Positions 53,529 through 62,358 of a stretch of 64,000 bases of DNA are shown here, piece after piece. Location of the stretch: the NCBI GenBank assembly GCA_910579285.1, contig CAJTTT010000007.1, forward strand, positions 18,492 to 82,491, read 5' to 3'. This DNA comes from an uncultured Lachnospiraceae bacterium. Its GTDB lineage: Bacteria; Bacillota; Clostridia; Lachnospirales; Lachnospiraceae. Position 1 is the stretch's first letter, and every line of letters begins with the position of its first letter. The notes under the pieces are model-generated. The model saw only the letters and a program-made list of their open reading frames with translations. It did not search any database and was not told the origin of the DNA. A program made the position numbers and the translations under genes.

Positions 53529-54266
53529 CTACCTCTGTATAACAGCCAGTTCCAAATACTTGTCCAGCTTTTTCTCCTCCAGCAAGACTATCATATCTGT
53601 AAAATCATCCAGCCTGCCATGCGCGGTATATTGATCCAGCGCGTTATAATATGCCAGCCTGTCTTCCTTCGCAATGTATACAGGCAGAAATCCTTTTGCC
53701 ATCAGCTGATAATTCATAAGCAGTCTTGATGTCCTGCCGTTTCCGTCCAGAAAAGGATGTATCCGCACAAACTCAGCATGTGTCCACGCCGCCAGTTCGA
53801 TATCGTTCATTCCCTTTTTTCCAGAAAGCTCCACATAGAAGTTTTTAATCTGTGCGTACATTTCATTGCCTGCAGGCGGCGTGTGGCTTGCTCCGCTGAT
53901 TACCACCTCTTCCCTGCGGTAGATACCGCCGGTAAGGATATTCTCCATAAGCAGGGCATGAATATCCTTTACAATATTTTCCTCCAACACGAGTCCTTTA
54001 TCGATGCACTCTTTTACATATCGGTATGCCTTATTGTGGTTTACTACTTCATAAATCTCCCGGAGGGATTTCCCGCCGATTGCAATCCCGTCTTCCAGTA
54101 CCACCTTTGTTTCCATCAAGGTCAGAGTATTTCCTTCAATGGCTGTTGAATGGTGGGTATACTCCACCTCGAAAGCCTTCTCCAATGATATCTTTGTTGC
54201 TTCTGGAATGCTGACCTTTAGTGCTTCATACCGTTTCTTTTTTTCCAATAATCCTGATATATCCAA
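53529..54266 (-). CDS. fic: Fic family protein (AMPylase) with N-terminal inhibitory motif
   Basis: A 245-residue Fic protein. The core HPFLDGNGR (170-178) is a complete HxFx(D/E)GNGR active site for transferring AMP (or another nucleotide part) to a target protein. STAIEGN (40-46) matches the inhibitory helix motif (S/T)xxxE(G/N), whose glutamate blocks ATP binding; since it lies N-terminal in the same chain, this is a class II enzyme. Other Fic proteins serve as toxins or regulators. The ATG is not preceded by a strong site. It lies within an AT-rich defence region. Target unknown. Confidence 0.92.
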   Translation of the reverse strand: MDISGLLEKKKRYEALKVSIPEATKISLEKAFEVEYTHHSTAIEGNTLTLMETKVVLEDGIAIGGKSLREIYEVVNHNKAYRYVKECIDKGLVLEENIVKDIHALLMENILTGGIYRREEVVISGASHTPPAGNEMYAQIKNFYVELSGKKGMNDIELAAWTHAEFVRIHPFLDGNGRTSRLLMNYQLMAKGFLPVYIAKEDRLAYYNALDQYTAHGRLDDFTDMIVLLEEKKLDKYLELAVIQR

Positions 54267-54623
54267 AACTGCACCTCATTCCTGAAATCGTTTACACCCA
54301 TTATATCTGTGTTCCGGCAAACCCGCAACCTGTACGCACAAACCTACAATTTATAGTCTTGCTATTTGGTATCTGGTAAATTTACATACTATAAATTTCC
54401 TGCCCCTTTCCGCTATTGTTATTCTCCACTTTTCTATCTTCTGACTCTGTATTCCAAATCAGCCATAAATACACCCACAATCCGAAATTTCTTCCTCCCG
54501 ATAATTTATCCTTTTTCTTGCTTCAACCTTCACTTTGACATTCTTTAAATTTTCTTTCTTTACATAGTTTTTATGTTTATCGTTATTCATGCTCTGCCTC
54601 ACCAATTGGCAGGCGCATTCCAC

Positions 54624-54931
54624 ATGCGGCGAGTGTGCAATAAAGATGCACCTTCCCGTGACTTATTCGTTAAGTCTTGGATTTTTATGATGCTCTGGCT
54701 TCGCTTGAAACCAGCAATATGGCTACTGCACCCTGATGCATCTGCCATAGAAAAGATAAGCATTGCTTTTATAGACGAGCCTTTAACTAGCTTCGGCTTG
54801 ATTTGTAATCTGCTCTTTGCTATGGCATTTGCTACTAGTTGCAATTTTACCATAGTTTATTGTTTTCGGATAGGATTTCCGAAAATGAAGTGGGCAGAAG
54901 AAAACCCCTAAATCTTGTTTGACTTGGAGGC
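54624..54931 (+). repeat. Dispersed repeat, copy 2
   Basis: Aligns by eye with 56257-56489 along its length, apart from an extra stretch of about 80 bases (54654-54725) in this copy. Shared landmarks are ATGCGGCGA, CAATAAAGATGCAC, GATGCATC, GGCTTGATTTGT, GCAATTTTACCATAG, an inverted repeat TTTTCGG/CCGAAAA, and AAATCTTGTTTGACTTGGAGG at the end. It lies between the AbiF-type gene and fic. The remainder of 54267-54956 shows no gene. Confidence 0.85.
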
Positions 54932-54956
54932 TTGATTCCAACCATTTTATATTTCA

Positions 54957-55895
54957 CTATTTCCTGTACCTAGTTATCTTTCTCCAGTTTTCTGGAAATC
55001 CCATTTTTTCATATAATTCTTGTTCTGCTATACTGTCGTGTTTCTTAAGATACTTATCAATCAGAGCTTTAAGTTCTTTTATAAATTCCCTATACCAACC
55101 ATCATTTAAAAGATACCTTAAAGCAATTACAACTGAGAACAAATCATTTTTTCCATTTATATATTGTGTGCCTTTTTGAGCTATGCCTAATTTCTTATGT
55201 ATTGGTAAATCTGGAATGCTGTCAACGGTTCTATAAGTAAACAATCGCTCTCCATGCGCACAAACGTTTCTGAATTTTACCATTACCGCCAACATAGAGG
55301 TCATTTGGCTTTCATTGATACACGGATAATTCCTACTGACCTTAATCTGTATATCTTGTGGAAGCAACATATACATTTTTGAAATATTACCGAATGTTAA
55401 CGCATTTGTCAGTACCCACAATGGAACATTTCCATATTTTTTCTGTGCATGATTTATATAGTGATAATCCGTCGGTTTAGTAACATATCCTTCTAAAATT
55501 TTTATTAAACGATTAATATCTCTTTGATTTTTCTTACCCACATAATTATAATTTGCGATATCAAGATATTCCTTTTGGTTCTCACCATTCTTCTCTGTAA
55601 AATAGTAGGAAACTTGTGATTTTATTTCATTTTCCACTTTAATGAGATACCTCATAAACAACTGTCTTATGGATTCATCAAAATAATATAATTCTACAAT
55701 ATCCTCAAACCGCGTTCCATCCTTATATTTCTTGGTTGTCGGATTTTTAAAGATATCCTTATACCCTCCAATTAATGAATAGTAGCTCGTTTGCCTTAAA
55801 ATTTCTTTGGCATATGCCATATCATCAATCAGTAGATTTTTCTCATTCTTCAGTTTTTCTATTTGCTGATCATAATTCAAAAAAATCTTTGGCAT
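54957..55895 (-). CDS. Abi_2 (AbiF/AbiD-type) abortive infection protein
   Basis: A 312-residue protein of the Abi_2 family. The opening (KNEKNLLIDDMAYAKEIL, SYYSLIGGYKDIFK) and YYFDESIRQLFMRYLIKVEN are typical. FRNVCAHGERL contains R209 and H214, an RxxxxH HEPN motif expected to cleave RNA. Abi_2 proteins abort phage infection, and some are neutralised by an RNA made just upstream. Here a promoter and a compact two-hairpin RNA ending in a terminator lie directly before the gene, fitting that type III-like toxin-antitoxin layout. AAGGAG precedes the ATG. The cassette is flanked by direct repeats. Confidence 0.9.
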   Translation of the reverse strand: MPKIFLNYDQQIEKLKNEKNLLIDDMAYAKEILRQTSYYSLIGGYKDIFKNPTTKKYKDGTRFEDIVELYYFDESIRQLFMRYLIKVENEIKSQVSYYFTEKNGENQKEYLDIANYNYVGKKNQRDINRLIKILEGYVTKPTDYHYINHAQKKYGNVPLWVLTNALTFGNISKMYMLLPQDIQIKVSRNYPCINESQMTSMLAVMVKFRNVCAHGERLFTYRTVDSIPDLPIHKKLGIAQKGTQYINGKNDLFSVVIALRYLLNDGWYREFIKELKALIDKYLKKHDSIAEQELYEKMGFPENWRKITRYRK

Positions 55896-55915
55896 ATTGA
55901 AGATCTCCTTAAAGT

Positions 55916-55982
55916 AAAAAGAGGAGACCCCGCAGGCTCTCCCCCGGTCGCAGGCCTCACAGGTTTCTGCAACGCGATCACT
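55916..55982 (-). ncRNA. Candidate AbiF-associated small RNA (antitoxin RNA)
   Basis: A predicted transcript of about 67 bases. From its start it can form GTTGCAG/CTGCGAC (55967-55973 with 55947-55953) and then GGAGA/TCTCC (55938-55942 with 55923-55927), the latter followed by CTTTTT as an intrinsic terminator. GCCTGCG occurs twice, so alternative pairing or a pseudoknot is possible. A conserved structured RNA (the AbiF RNA motif) is known upstream of abiF genes. I could not test the match to its consensus. Read-through would give the abi mRNA. Confidence 0.6.
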
Positions 55983-55988
55983 GTATTT

Positions 55989-56017
55989 ATCTTACCCGAC
56001 CATAAACTTCATGTCAA
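55989..56017 (-). promoter_or_regulatory. Promoter of the small RNA and Abi_2 gene
   Basis: On the minus strand TTGACA (56012-56017), a 17-base spacer and TAAGAT (55989-55994). Transcription should start near 55982, right at the structured RNA. Confidence 0.8.
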
Positions 56018-56256
56018 GCAGTTTTTACAGTTATTACAGTATATGCAAATTTTTCTAATTAATACAATTTTAGATAATACATTCACTTATAGTAGCAATC
56101 ATGTAAGTAACTCTTCCCACCCCATTGATAAAACTTACAAGCATTCAGTAACAAAATGCTTCCTTTGAATTCTTATAAATTATATCAGTCACGTCAAATC
56201 CAACTATATCAGATATCATTGTCACTGTTCTTTTTAACTCTTTTTCTATTTCATTT

Positions 56257-56489
56257 ATGCGGCGATTGGACAATAAAGATGCACATACACCTTGATGCAT
56301 CCGCCATAAAAAGATAAGAATCGTGTTGATAAACAAGCCTTTGATCGGTTTCGGCTTGATTTGTGATCTGCTCTTTTCTATGGCATTTGCTGCTAACTGC
56401 AATTTTACCATAGTTCACTGTTTTCGGGTAGGTTTTCCGAAAATGAAATGGGCAGAAGAAAACCTCCAAATCTTGTTTGACTTGGAGGC
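56257..56489 (+). repeat. Dispersed repeat, copy 3
   Basis: The shorter full copy (about 233 bases) of the repeat at 54624-54931 and 41538-41627, in the same orientation. It contains the inverted repeat TTTTCGG/CCGAAAA (56421-56443) and a 7-base hairpin CCTCCAA/TTGGAGG (56463-56488). Copies 2 and 3 bracket the AbiF-type gene and its RNA. A short minus-strand frame inside it starts MVKLQLAANAIEKSRSQIKP, as in copy 2 (MVKLQLVANAIAKSRLQIKP), but is not a convincing gene. The rest of 56018-56635 shows nothing. Confidence 0.85.
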
Positions 56490-56635
56490 ATTATTTCACT
56501 CATTTCATTCATGATTTCTATATGGTATACCAAAACATTCTTTGAATAAACTTACCTTTTTCTTTTAACTATAGCTCTCTGCTAATGATATTTTCTGTCA
56601 ATAGCTCTTGCATTGATTTATGAGATTCCAGTATA

Positions 56636-57076
56636 TCATTTTGTACTATTTATTTCTCTTCTATAATGCAAAAATACTTCATATGGCTTTAAACCACAAC
56701 TCATCCAGAATTTTAAGCCAATCTCATTACTAACCAAAACAGATAAGTCAATTTTATCAACCTCAAGAAATTCAACAAGTTTATTAAACGCTGCTGTACC
56801 ATACCCTTGCCTTCTGAACTTGTCTATAATAAAAAAATGTCTAACAAATATTGGTGATTTATTCAATGCAACCAATGTATAGCCAATGTGTATCCCGTCA
56901 GCTTCGAATATTATGGCTTTATATCCAGATGTTAAAAACTCCTGCATACGATTTTTCAATTCTGGAACTGACATGTCATTATTACATCCACCACTATCAT
57001 TAAGTTGTTTATTAAGAATGGCCAATTCAGCACAATGTACATTTGATGCAACAACAAAACTTACCTCTTTTGACAT
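56636..57076 (-). CDS. GNAT family N-acetyltransferase
   Basis: A 146-residue GNAT enzyme of usual size. FFIIDKFRRQGYGTAAFNKL is motif A with the acetyl-CoA-binding R/QxxGxG/A loop, and the ISVLV/NEIGLKFWMSCGLKPYE segment is motif B. It would acetylate an amine on a small molecule or protein. It overlaps the end of the radical SAM gene by 16 bases and is the last of a five-gene operon. Substrate unknown; context suggests modification of a product made by the operon, or of a protein. Confidence 0.9.
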   Translation of the reverse strand: MSKEVSFVVASNVHCAELAILNKQLNDSGGCNNDMSVPELKNRMQEFLTSGYKAIIFEADGIHIGYTLVALNKSPIFVRHFFIIDKFRRQGYGTAAFNKLVEFLEVDKIDLSVLVSNEIGLKFWMSCGLKPYEVFLHYRREINSTK

Positions 57077-57930
57077 AATCTATTATACTCCTCTAATGCT
57101 TCTTCGCTATGCATTGCAAAAATAATACCAAGCTTTTTGCAATGTTTAGCAACATAATTTTCATATTCTTTTGAATTCCATATGTCCCATAATGATTCAT
57201 TATCGTCAAACTCCATACGCTGTCCACAAACAATATTTTTTTCTATATCTTCCGATATTCCTTTAGGGAATACTCGTTCTTGGATACTTCCATTCCTAAT
57301 GAAATAGAAGCATTCCCCCAAAGCAATATCTAAATCAGGATATATTTTATCCAAAATAGTAGTATAATCATGCATATTAACGACAGGAAGAAATGGGCGT
57401 AAACCTAACATAGTTATTGCTCCCACTCTCTTCATTTTTTTAATATGCTGTATCCTATCATCTGGGCTTGGTATAGGCGCAGGTTCCAAATAAGCAGTAT
57501 CTTCTGAATACCTTGTAATACTCGAACCCGCAATAAATTTAAATCCTGATTTCTTATGCCTTTTTATAATATCAGACAATTGTTCGTACTCGAAATCTGA
57601 AAAAACAGACCGCGTAGTGAATGTTATATCACAGTCAATTGCTTTAACAATTTCATCTAATAATTCTATCCCTTTTTGTGTTCGCGGTGGTGCAAATGAA
57701 TCTGTATCGCCGCTAATATAAATAATATTATATCTTTCCCTATTCTTTACTAGAAAGTCTACAATTTCAGAAACATTTAATTTAGCATAGGACATAAATC
57801 CATCTTGTACATAGCAAAATGCACAGCGATAGCAACAATACACATTTTCATTCAACGGACCAAGTGAAACCATAGCCCTATTTCCGTCTATATAAAAAGG
57901 AGTACCCTGATTACGCTTCACTTTAGACAT
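57061..57930 (-). CDS. Radical SAM protein
   Basis: A 289-residue radical SAM enzyme. CCYRCAFCYV (about 32-41) holds the CX3CX2C cluster ligands for the 4Fe-4S cluster that cleaves S-adenosylmethionine. YIISGDTDSFAPP and FTTRSVFSDFEYEQLSDII resemble the spore-photolyase-like/Rv2578c-like branch in its barrel. No SPASM auxiliary cysteines are obvious at the C-terminus. The ATG at 57930 is preceded by GGAAAGGAAAC, and it overlaps the Gfo/Idh/MocA stop by 8 bases. The reaction cannot be told. Confidence 0.88.
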   Translation of the reverse strand: MSKVKRNQGTPFYIDGNRAMVSLGPLNENVYCCYRCAFCYVQDGFMSYAKLNVSEIVDFLVKNRERYNIIYISGDTDSFAPPRTQKGIELLDEIVKAIDCDITFTTRSVFSDFEYEQLSDIIKRHKKSGFKFIAGSSITRYSEDTAYLEPAPIPSPDDRIQHIKKMKRVGAITMLGLRPFLPVVNMHDYTTILDKIYPDLDIALGECFYFIRNGSIQERVFPKGISEDIEKNIVCGQRMEFDDNESLWDIWNSKEYENYVAKHCKKLGIIFAMHSEEALEEYNRLCQKR

Positions 57931-59023
57931 ATGTATTTGTTTCCTTTCCAAGCACAACAGCCTCCCCTTTATTCGCAGACAGTTTAATGGCATCCAAAAC
58001 TTTAAGATTATATAGTGCATCTTCAAAACTGGCTGATGTAGAAATTAATGAAGTATCACCTGTTTCAATCGCCTTAATAACAAGTGGCGCAAAGTATCTA
58101 AATGACCCTGAAAAAATAGAAACCTTATTTTCCTGCTCATCTTCATAAACTCCATTCACATTAACAACTTCCTTTTGCCCAATATTGCTCCTTCTATAAA
58201 TCAAAATTTTTTCGTCTAACGAAAATAGAATTTCTCCCTTATCGCCAAAGATACTTATATCAAAACGTGAACCAACATATGATCCTGCATTAATATAATA
58301 CTGTACACATAACTGATCCGCCAAATTAATTTGTGCAGTACAAATTGTACTTGCATCAATATTGTGAAGAGTTCCTTCTTTATCTCTTCGTTGCCTAGTA
58401 ACTGGATTGAGAAATCCATTAATATTGATTACTTTTCTATTATCAAACCAATATTGAATAAGATCCGTAAAATGTGATGCCATTGCCAAGCGTACTCCAC
58501 CGCCCTGTTTGCCATCAAAACTCCAACACCAATTTGTTTCTGTACTAGCAAACCCTATACCCTGCTGATTTAGTTTAACAGAATAAACATGTCCAATTTC
58601 GTCATTGTCAATTAATTCTTTTATTTTTTGTATATATGGATTATAACGTAATTGATGATCTACAACAGCGATTTTATCAAACTTTTTAGCACAATTTACA
58701 ATTTCGCGGACTTCTGATATTTCATCAGAAAGCGGTTTTTCACAAATAATGTGTTTCTCATTTTCCATTGCATACTTAACAGCAGATAAATGATATCTAT
58801 TTGGCGAAGTCACACATACCAAATCAAGTTCCGGAATATCACATAATTCTTTATAATCAGCACATGCAATGGAAATACCATGCTTTTCTGCAAATTCCTG
58901 ACTTCTAGTTTTTGAACTTCCGCAAATCGCTAATACTTCCGCATTCTCACACAATCTAAAACCCTTTAAATGTGTACGAATTCCCACTCCGGTACCAATA
59001 ATACCAATTTTAACTTTCCCCAT
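57923..59023 (-). CDS. Gfo/Idh/MocA family oxidoreductase (defence-operon member)
   Basis: A 366-residue NAD(P)-dependent oxidoreductase. KIGIIGTGVGIRTHLKGF is the Rossmann loop, CEKPLSDEISEV the EKP motif with the catalytic lysine, and LAMASHFTDLIQYWF the conserved histidine segment. It would oxidise or reduce a sugar or sugar-nucleotide. It starts one base after the NACHT-FGE stop, with AAGGAGGAGA inside that gene's end, so the two are coupled. A sugar dehydrogenase tightly linked to a NACHT ATPase is unusual. It is AT-rich and unlike the 15.5-kb paralogue. Confidence 0.92.
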   Translation of the reverse strand: MGKVKIGIIGTGVGIRTHLKGFRLCENAEVLAICGSSKTRSQEFAEKHGISIACADYKELCDIPELDLVCVTSPNRYHLSAVKYAMENEKHIICEKPLSDEISEVREIVNCAKKFDKIAVVDHQLRYNPYIQKIKELIDNDEIGHVYSVKLNQQGIGFASTETNWCWSFDGKQGGGVRLAMASHFTDLIQYWFDNRKVININGFLNPVTRQRRDKEGTLHNIDASTICTAQINLADQLCVQYYINAGSYVGSRFDISIFGDKGEILFSLDEKILIYRRSNIGQKEVVNVNGVYEDEQENKVSIFSGSFRYFAPLVIKAIETGDTSLISTSASFEDALYNLKVLDAIKLSANKGEAVVLGKETNTYV

Positions 59024-59024
59024 T

Positions 59025-61649
59025 TTATTTCTCCTCCTTTTTTACTAATCTAAAACCATTTACTTTATATACATTGTTGGCAGGATTATGATTTCTATAT
59101 GTTGGTCTAAGATTTGAAATACTCCAATCAAAGCATCCTCCTCTCAAACTTTTTGCTTCAATTTTATCAATTTTGGTTCGTGTCGGGTTAATACAATATC
59201 CATTATGGTCAAACGTATATGTATCTACATCAGATATGTCCTCCCCATCGCATATTAATTTAGGTTCTTCAATTCCTTTGCTATTTTTTACCCATTGATA
59301 TGAAACTTCATCTTTATTTGCTATATCATCTTGAAACGTAGGATAGCTCTCCACAATACATTTTGTATAATAATCCTCACTAAACCAATCTATACACCAT
59401 TCGCGCAAATTACCAATCATATCTACTATACCTAATGAATTAGCATATTGATTGTTTATTGGTATAGCGATACGTGTCTTATTTGTTTTATCTCCAGTAT
59501 AATTTACTTTTTCATCAAGAATATTCTGTAATTCATCTATGTTCTCTGTCATAAAATCATTATTACCTTCTCCACCTCGACATGCGAACTCCCATTCCAC
59601 CTCTGAAGGCAAACTACACCCAAACCATTTTGCAAACACCATAGCTTCATACCAATTTACAAAATTTACTGGTTGGTTTGGATCACTTGAATATGAATTG
59701 TATATGTGTGTAGTGTCAGCATATGGAAATTCACTTTCAAAGTACATTCTGTTAGTTATTAATGTTCTAGAAATCCAATAATCATTTTTTATTCTAACTT
59801 TATGTTCGGGTACTTCATAATCATCAACTATGATAATATTATTTTTTTGTTCTTCTGATAAATTCCTCGTATTAACCTTGTTTCGTCCCATGTTAAATGT
59901 TCCTGCGGAAACTTTAACAAATTCGAGTCCAAAAGATTTTAGTAAATCTTGTCTTTGCTTTAATTTGTCCAATTTCAAAAATTCTTTTAACAAATCCGCG
60001 AATGCTTTTTCCACACTAAATTCATTAAGAAATTCCAGATATGAATAAATTACCTCACAATCCTTTTCTACCGAATGTATTAGCTTAAGAGTCTCTCTAA
60101 TTGTATTTATTACCGGATCTCTAAAAGAACCGTTATAATTAATGTAACTACTACGCAATGTGGAAACTAAGCTCAACTTTTCTCTTCGCGATAATCCACC
60201 ATATAATTTGTTTAATATTTCCTTTGGAAAAGGATCAAACTCATTCATACAATTTAAGGCAAGAGCTTTATTTTCATTCCATATTTTATTTATTACTTCA
60301 AAAACGCTTGCTTGTCCAACCAATGATACATACATTTTTATTGGCTCTTGCCAAACTCCCATGTTTGATCTACTATATATTTCATTTTTATCTCGACCAA
60401 GCATTCCTACGGCAACCAAATATTCCCAAATTGTACGATGAGCAAATTTATAAGCATTGGCTCTTTCGCTTTTATCAAATAATCCACATACAAGATATTT
60501 CTCTTTTAGTAAAGTGCACGATGCACTTTCTCCCTGTGAGCAAAAAAATCTGTTTGCATAAAATTCCAATTCCGTATTATCAAAGCACTCTGCCTTGTCC
60601 AATTTAAAAAATACAACTGCAAGTTCTTTCAAAAAATCAGTAAATAAATCCCGATCTTCCTTTTGAACAATTTTACGATTGCTCAACAATACATCTATAG
60701 CATTTTGAAATAATTGCGCTTTACTTCTAATATTTTTTATATTTGGTACAACACACAATAAAGATAATAGTATAGGACTTTTGGCCAGCTTAGATATCAC
60801 AATATCCGAATGATTCTCTAATATTTGAAGCAAACTATTCTTTCTAATTTCTAATTCCGGTTTATTCAATTTCTTAAAATACTTATCAATATACGCCACT
60901 TGAGCTTTTTCATCAAAATCCGATAAACAATATAGCTTAAATTGATCACTATAATCACTTGCATAAAATCCAATCTGGCGAGATGATATGATAAACTGAC
61001 ATCCAACAAATGTACTCGCCTTATTAACTACAGATGTGAACTGCCTATATTGTTCAGGTGAAATTTCATCTAATCCGTCACAAAAAAATATGAATTCATA
61101 CTTTTCAGAATAACGCTTTTGTACAATTTCATCTACCAGTTTTGCTCCGTCTTCTCCTATTCTTGCGGTAAAATAATTAGCTATATATGTGTGCAAATCA
61201 TTAAAGACTACTTTCGATTCCTTTTCCAACACCTCGCTAAATTCCGTATCCACTTCACTCTTTAATTCAATAAATAATGGAACCACTCTTTTTTGTTGAC
61301 AATATCTTTTCAACAAAAATTTAAGCAGTGTTGTTTTTCCCGCACCTGGAAGCCCCAAAATAACCATATTAAGCTTATTATGACGTTCCTTGTCATTTTC
61401 TGATAAAACCAACGTTTGCAAACAATTACCCTTTTTCCCCTCAGCAAATAAACCAGTTCCCCTAATAGAATAAGGTTCACACATTAAGTCGACATATATT
61501 TCATCAATATCAACTAATTCTTTTTCGCTTTGAACTTGCTCAATAAATTGAAGAAGCCTTACTTTGGAAAAACAATTGCATACTACATTTTTATATTGAG
61601 ATAATATAACTTCTACATCAAAATCTGTTACATTAGGATCAATTGCCAC
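59025..61649 (-). CDS. NACHT NTPase fused to a C-terminal FGE-sulfatase (C-type-lectin-fold) domain
   Basis: An 874-residue STAND-type protein. The NACHT domain has Walker A GLPGAGKTTLLK (99-110) and Walker B FIFFCDGLDEIS (186-197), followed by FIISSRQIGFY (sensor arginine region) and a helical region. From about residue 575 (FVKVSAGTFNMG) to the end is an FGE-sulfatase/SUMF1-like domain: PVNFVNWYEAMVFAKWFG, LPSEVEWEFACRGG, GNLREWCIDWF, SLRGGCFDW and VNGFRLVKK. The cysteine pair of true formylglycine-generating enzymes is not seen, so the domain probably binds a ligand. Starts with GTG after GGAGGAG, 3 bases after the membrane protein gene. Bacterial NACHT proteins are antiphage sensors. Confidence 0.9.
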   Translation of the reverse strand: MAIDPNVTDFDVEVILSQYKNVVCNCFSKVRLLQFIEQVQSEKELVDIDEIYVDLMCEPYSIRGTGLFAEGKKGNCLQTLVLSENDKERHNKLNMVILGLPGAGKTTLLKFLLKRYCQQKRVVPLFIELKSEVDTEFSEVLEKESKVVFNDLHTYIANYFTARIGEDGAKLVDEIVQKRYSEKYEFIFFCDGLDEISPEQYRQFTSVVNKASTFVGCQFIISSRQIGFYASDYSDQFKLYCLSDFDEKAQVAYIDKYFKKLNKPELEIRKNSLLQILENHSDIVISKLAKSPILLSLLCVVPNIKNIRSKAQLFQNAIDVLLSNRKIVQKEDRDLFTDFLKELAVVFFKLDKAECFDNTELEFYANRFFCSQGESASCTLLKEKYLVCGLFDKSERANAYKFAHRTIWEYLVAVGMLGRDKNEIYSRSNMGVWQEPIKMYVSLVGQASVFEVINKIWNENKALALNCMNEFDPFPKEILNKLYGGLSRREKLSLVSTLRSSYINYNGSFRDPVINTIRETLKLIHSVEKDCEVIYSYLEFLNEFSVEKAFADLLKEFLKLDKLKQRQDLLKSFGLEFVKVSAGTFNMGRNKVNTRNLSEEQKNNIIIVDDYEVPEHKVRIKNDYWISRTLITNRMYFESEFPYADTTHIYNSYSSDPNQPVNFVNWYEAMVFAKWFGCSLPSEVEWEFACRGGEGNNDFMTENIDELQNILDEKVNYTGDKTNKTRIAIPINNQYANSLGIVDMIGNLREWCIDWFSEDYYTKCIVESYPTFQDDIANKDEVSYQWVKNSKGIEEPKLICDGEDISDVDTYTFDHNGYCINPTRTKIDKIEAKSLRGGCFDWSISNLRPTYRNHNPANNVYKVNGFRLVKKEEK

Positions 61650-61652
61650 TAT

Positions 61653-62132
61653 TTACTCCTCCTTTTCTAATATCTCTATTGCACCATTTATATCTGAATC
61701 ACTTTTATTTACACCAATGCTTAGTAAATTTTTTTTAATTCTATTAAGTTCTTTTATTAACAACCTATTCTGTTGTCCTTTTTCAAAATAGTAATTCGTA
61801 TGAATTGAACACCACGCATTAAATTCATTAATAGTATTGTAAACATGAAAAAGTTTATTTCTAACTTGAACATCAAGCAATGCTACTTGACCAGTATTAA
61901 TTGCTGATTCCCATGACGGAATCTTAAGTGGCTGAACATCAAGTGCATTCTCATTAAACTTATTTATATCCTCAAGAATTTTTTCCAATTCTTCTTTTAT
62001 TAGTTTTTTTAATTCATTAGCCTCCCTGCGAGCTCTCAACCGTTCAGTCCATCTTTCACCGACTAAGGCCAGTCCAAATCCAAAACAAGTTACAAGCAAA
62101 TCAATTAATACCTGCATCCAATCAATATTCAT
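61653..62132 (-). CDS. Small N-terminally anchored membrane protein
   Basis: A 159-residue protein. VLIDLLVTCFGFGLALVGE (about 6-26) is a single membrane span or anchor, followed by RWTERLRARREANELKKL and a long helical, probably coiled-coil cytoplasmic part. It resembles the small helical membrane partners found beside defence ATPases but is not assignable to a family. AGGAG precedes the ATG at 62132; the frame could start 7 codons earlier without support. First gene of the operon leading to NACHT-FGE. Confidence 0.8.
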   Translation of the reverse strand: MNIDWMQVLIDLLVTCFGFGLALVGERWTERLRARREANELKKLIKEELEKILEDINKFNENALDVQPLKIPSWESAINTGQVALLDVQVRNKLFHVYNTINEFNAWCSIHTNYYFEKGQQNRLLIKELNRIKKNLLSIGVNKSDSDINGAIEILEKEE

Positions 62133-62358
62133 TTTGCTTTCTCCTAACAACATTAACTCTAACGCAATTATGTAGTCAGATGTAATATTCGCTACAGTCT
62201 ATAATATTATTTCTCACTCAATTATGCCTCATGTATTTTTTATAATCAAAGTGAACAAATAATTGTTCAACTGATATCCACAATTCATATTGCAGCATCT
62301 ACCAATAAGCATATTTAGTTACTTACCTTTAGACTATCTTTATTTCAGATATTTCTCT

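Noticed and set aside
54599..54853. Short minus-strand frames in repeat copies 2 and 3 (also 56145-56411) as conserved genes
   Set aside because: They share only the first 25 or so residues because the DNA repeat is shared; they diverge afterwards and lack ribosome binding sites.
59025..59900. A true formylglycine-generating enzyme activity for the NACHT fusion
   Set aside because: The paired catalytic cysteines are not visible and no sulfatase gene is near; the domain is better seen as a binding fold.
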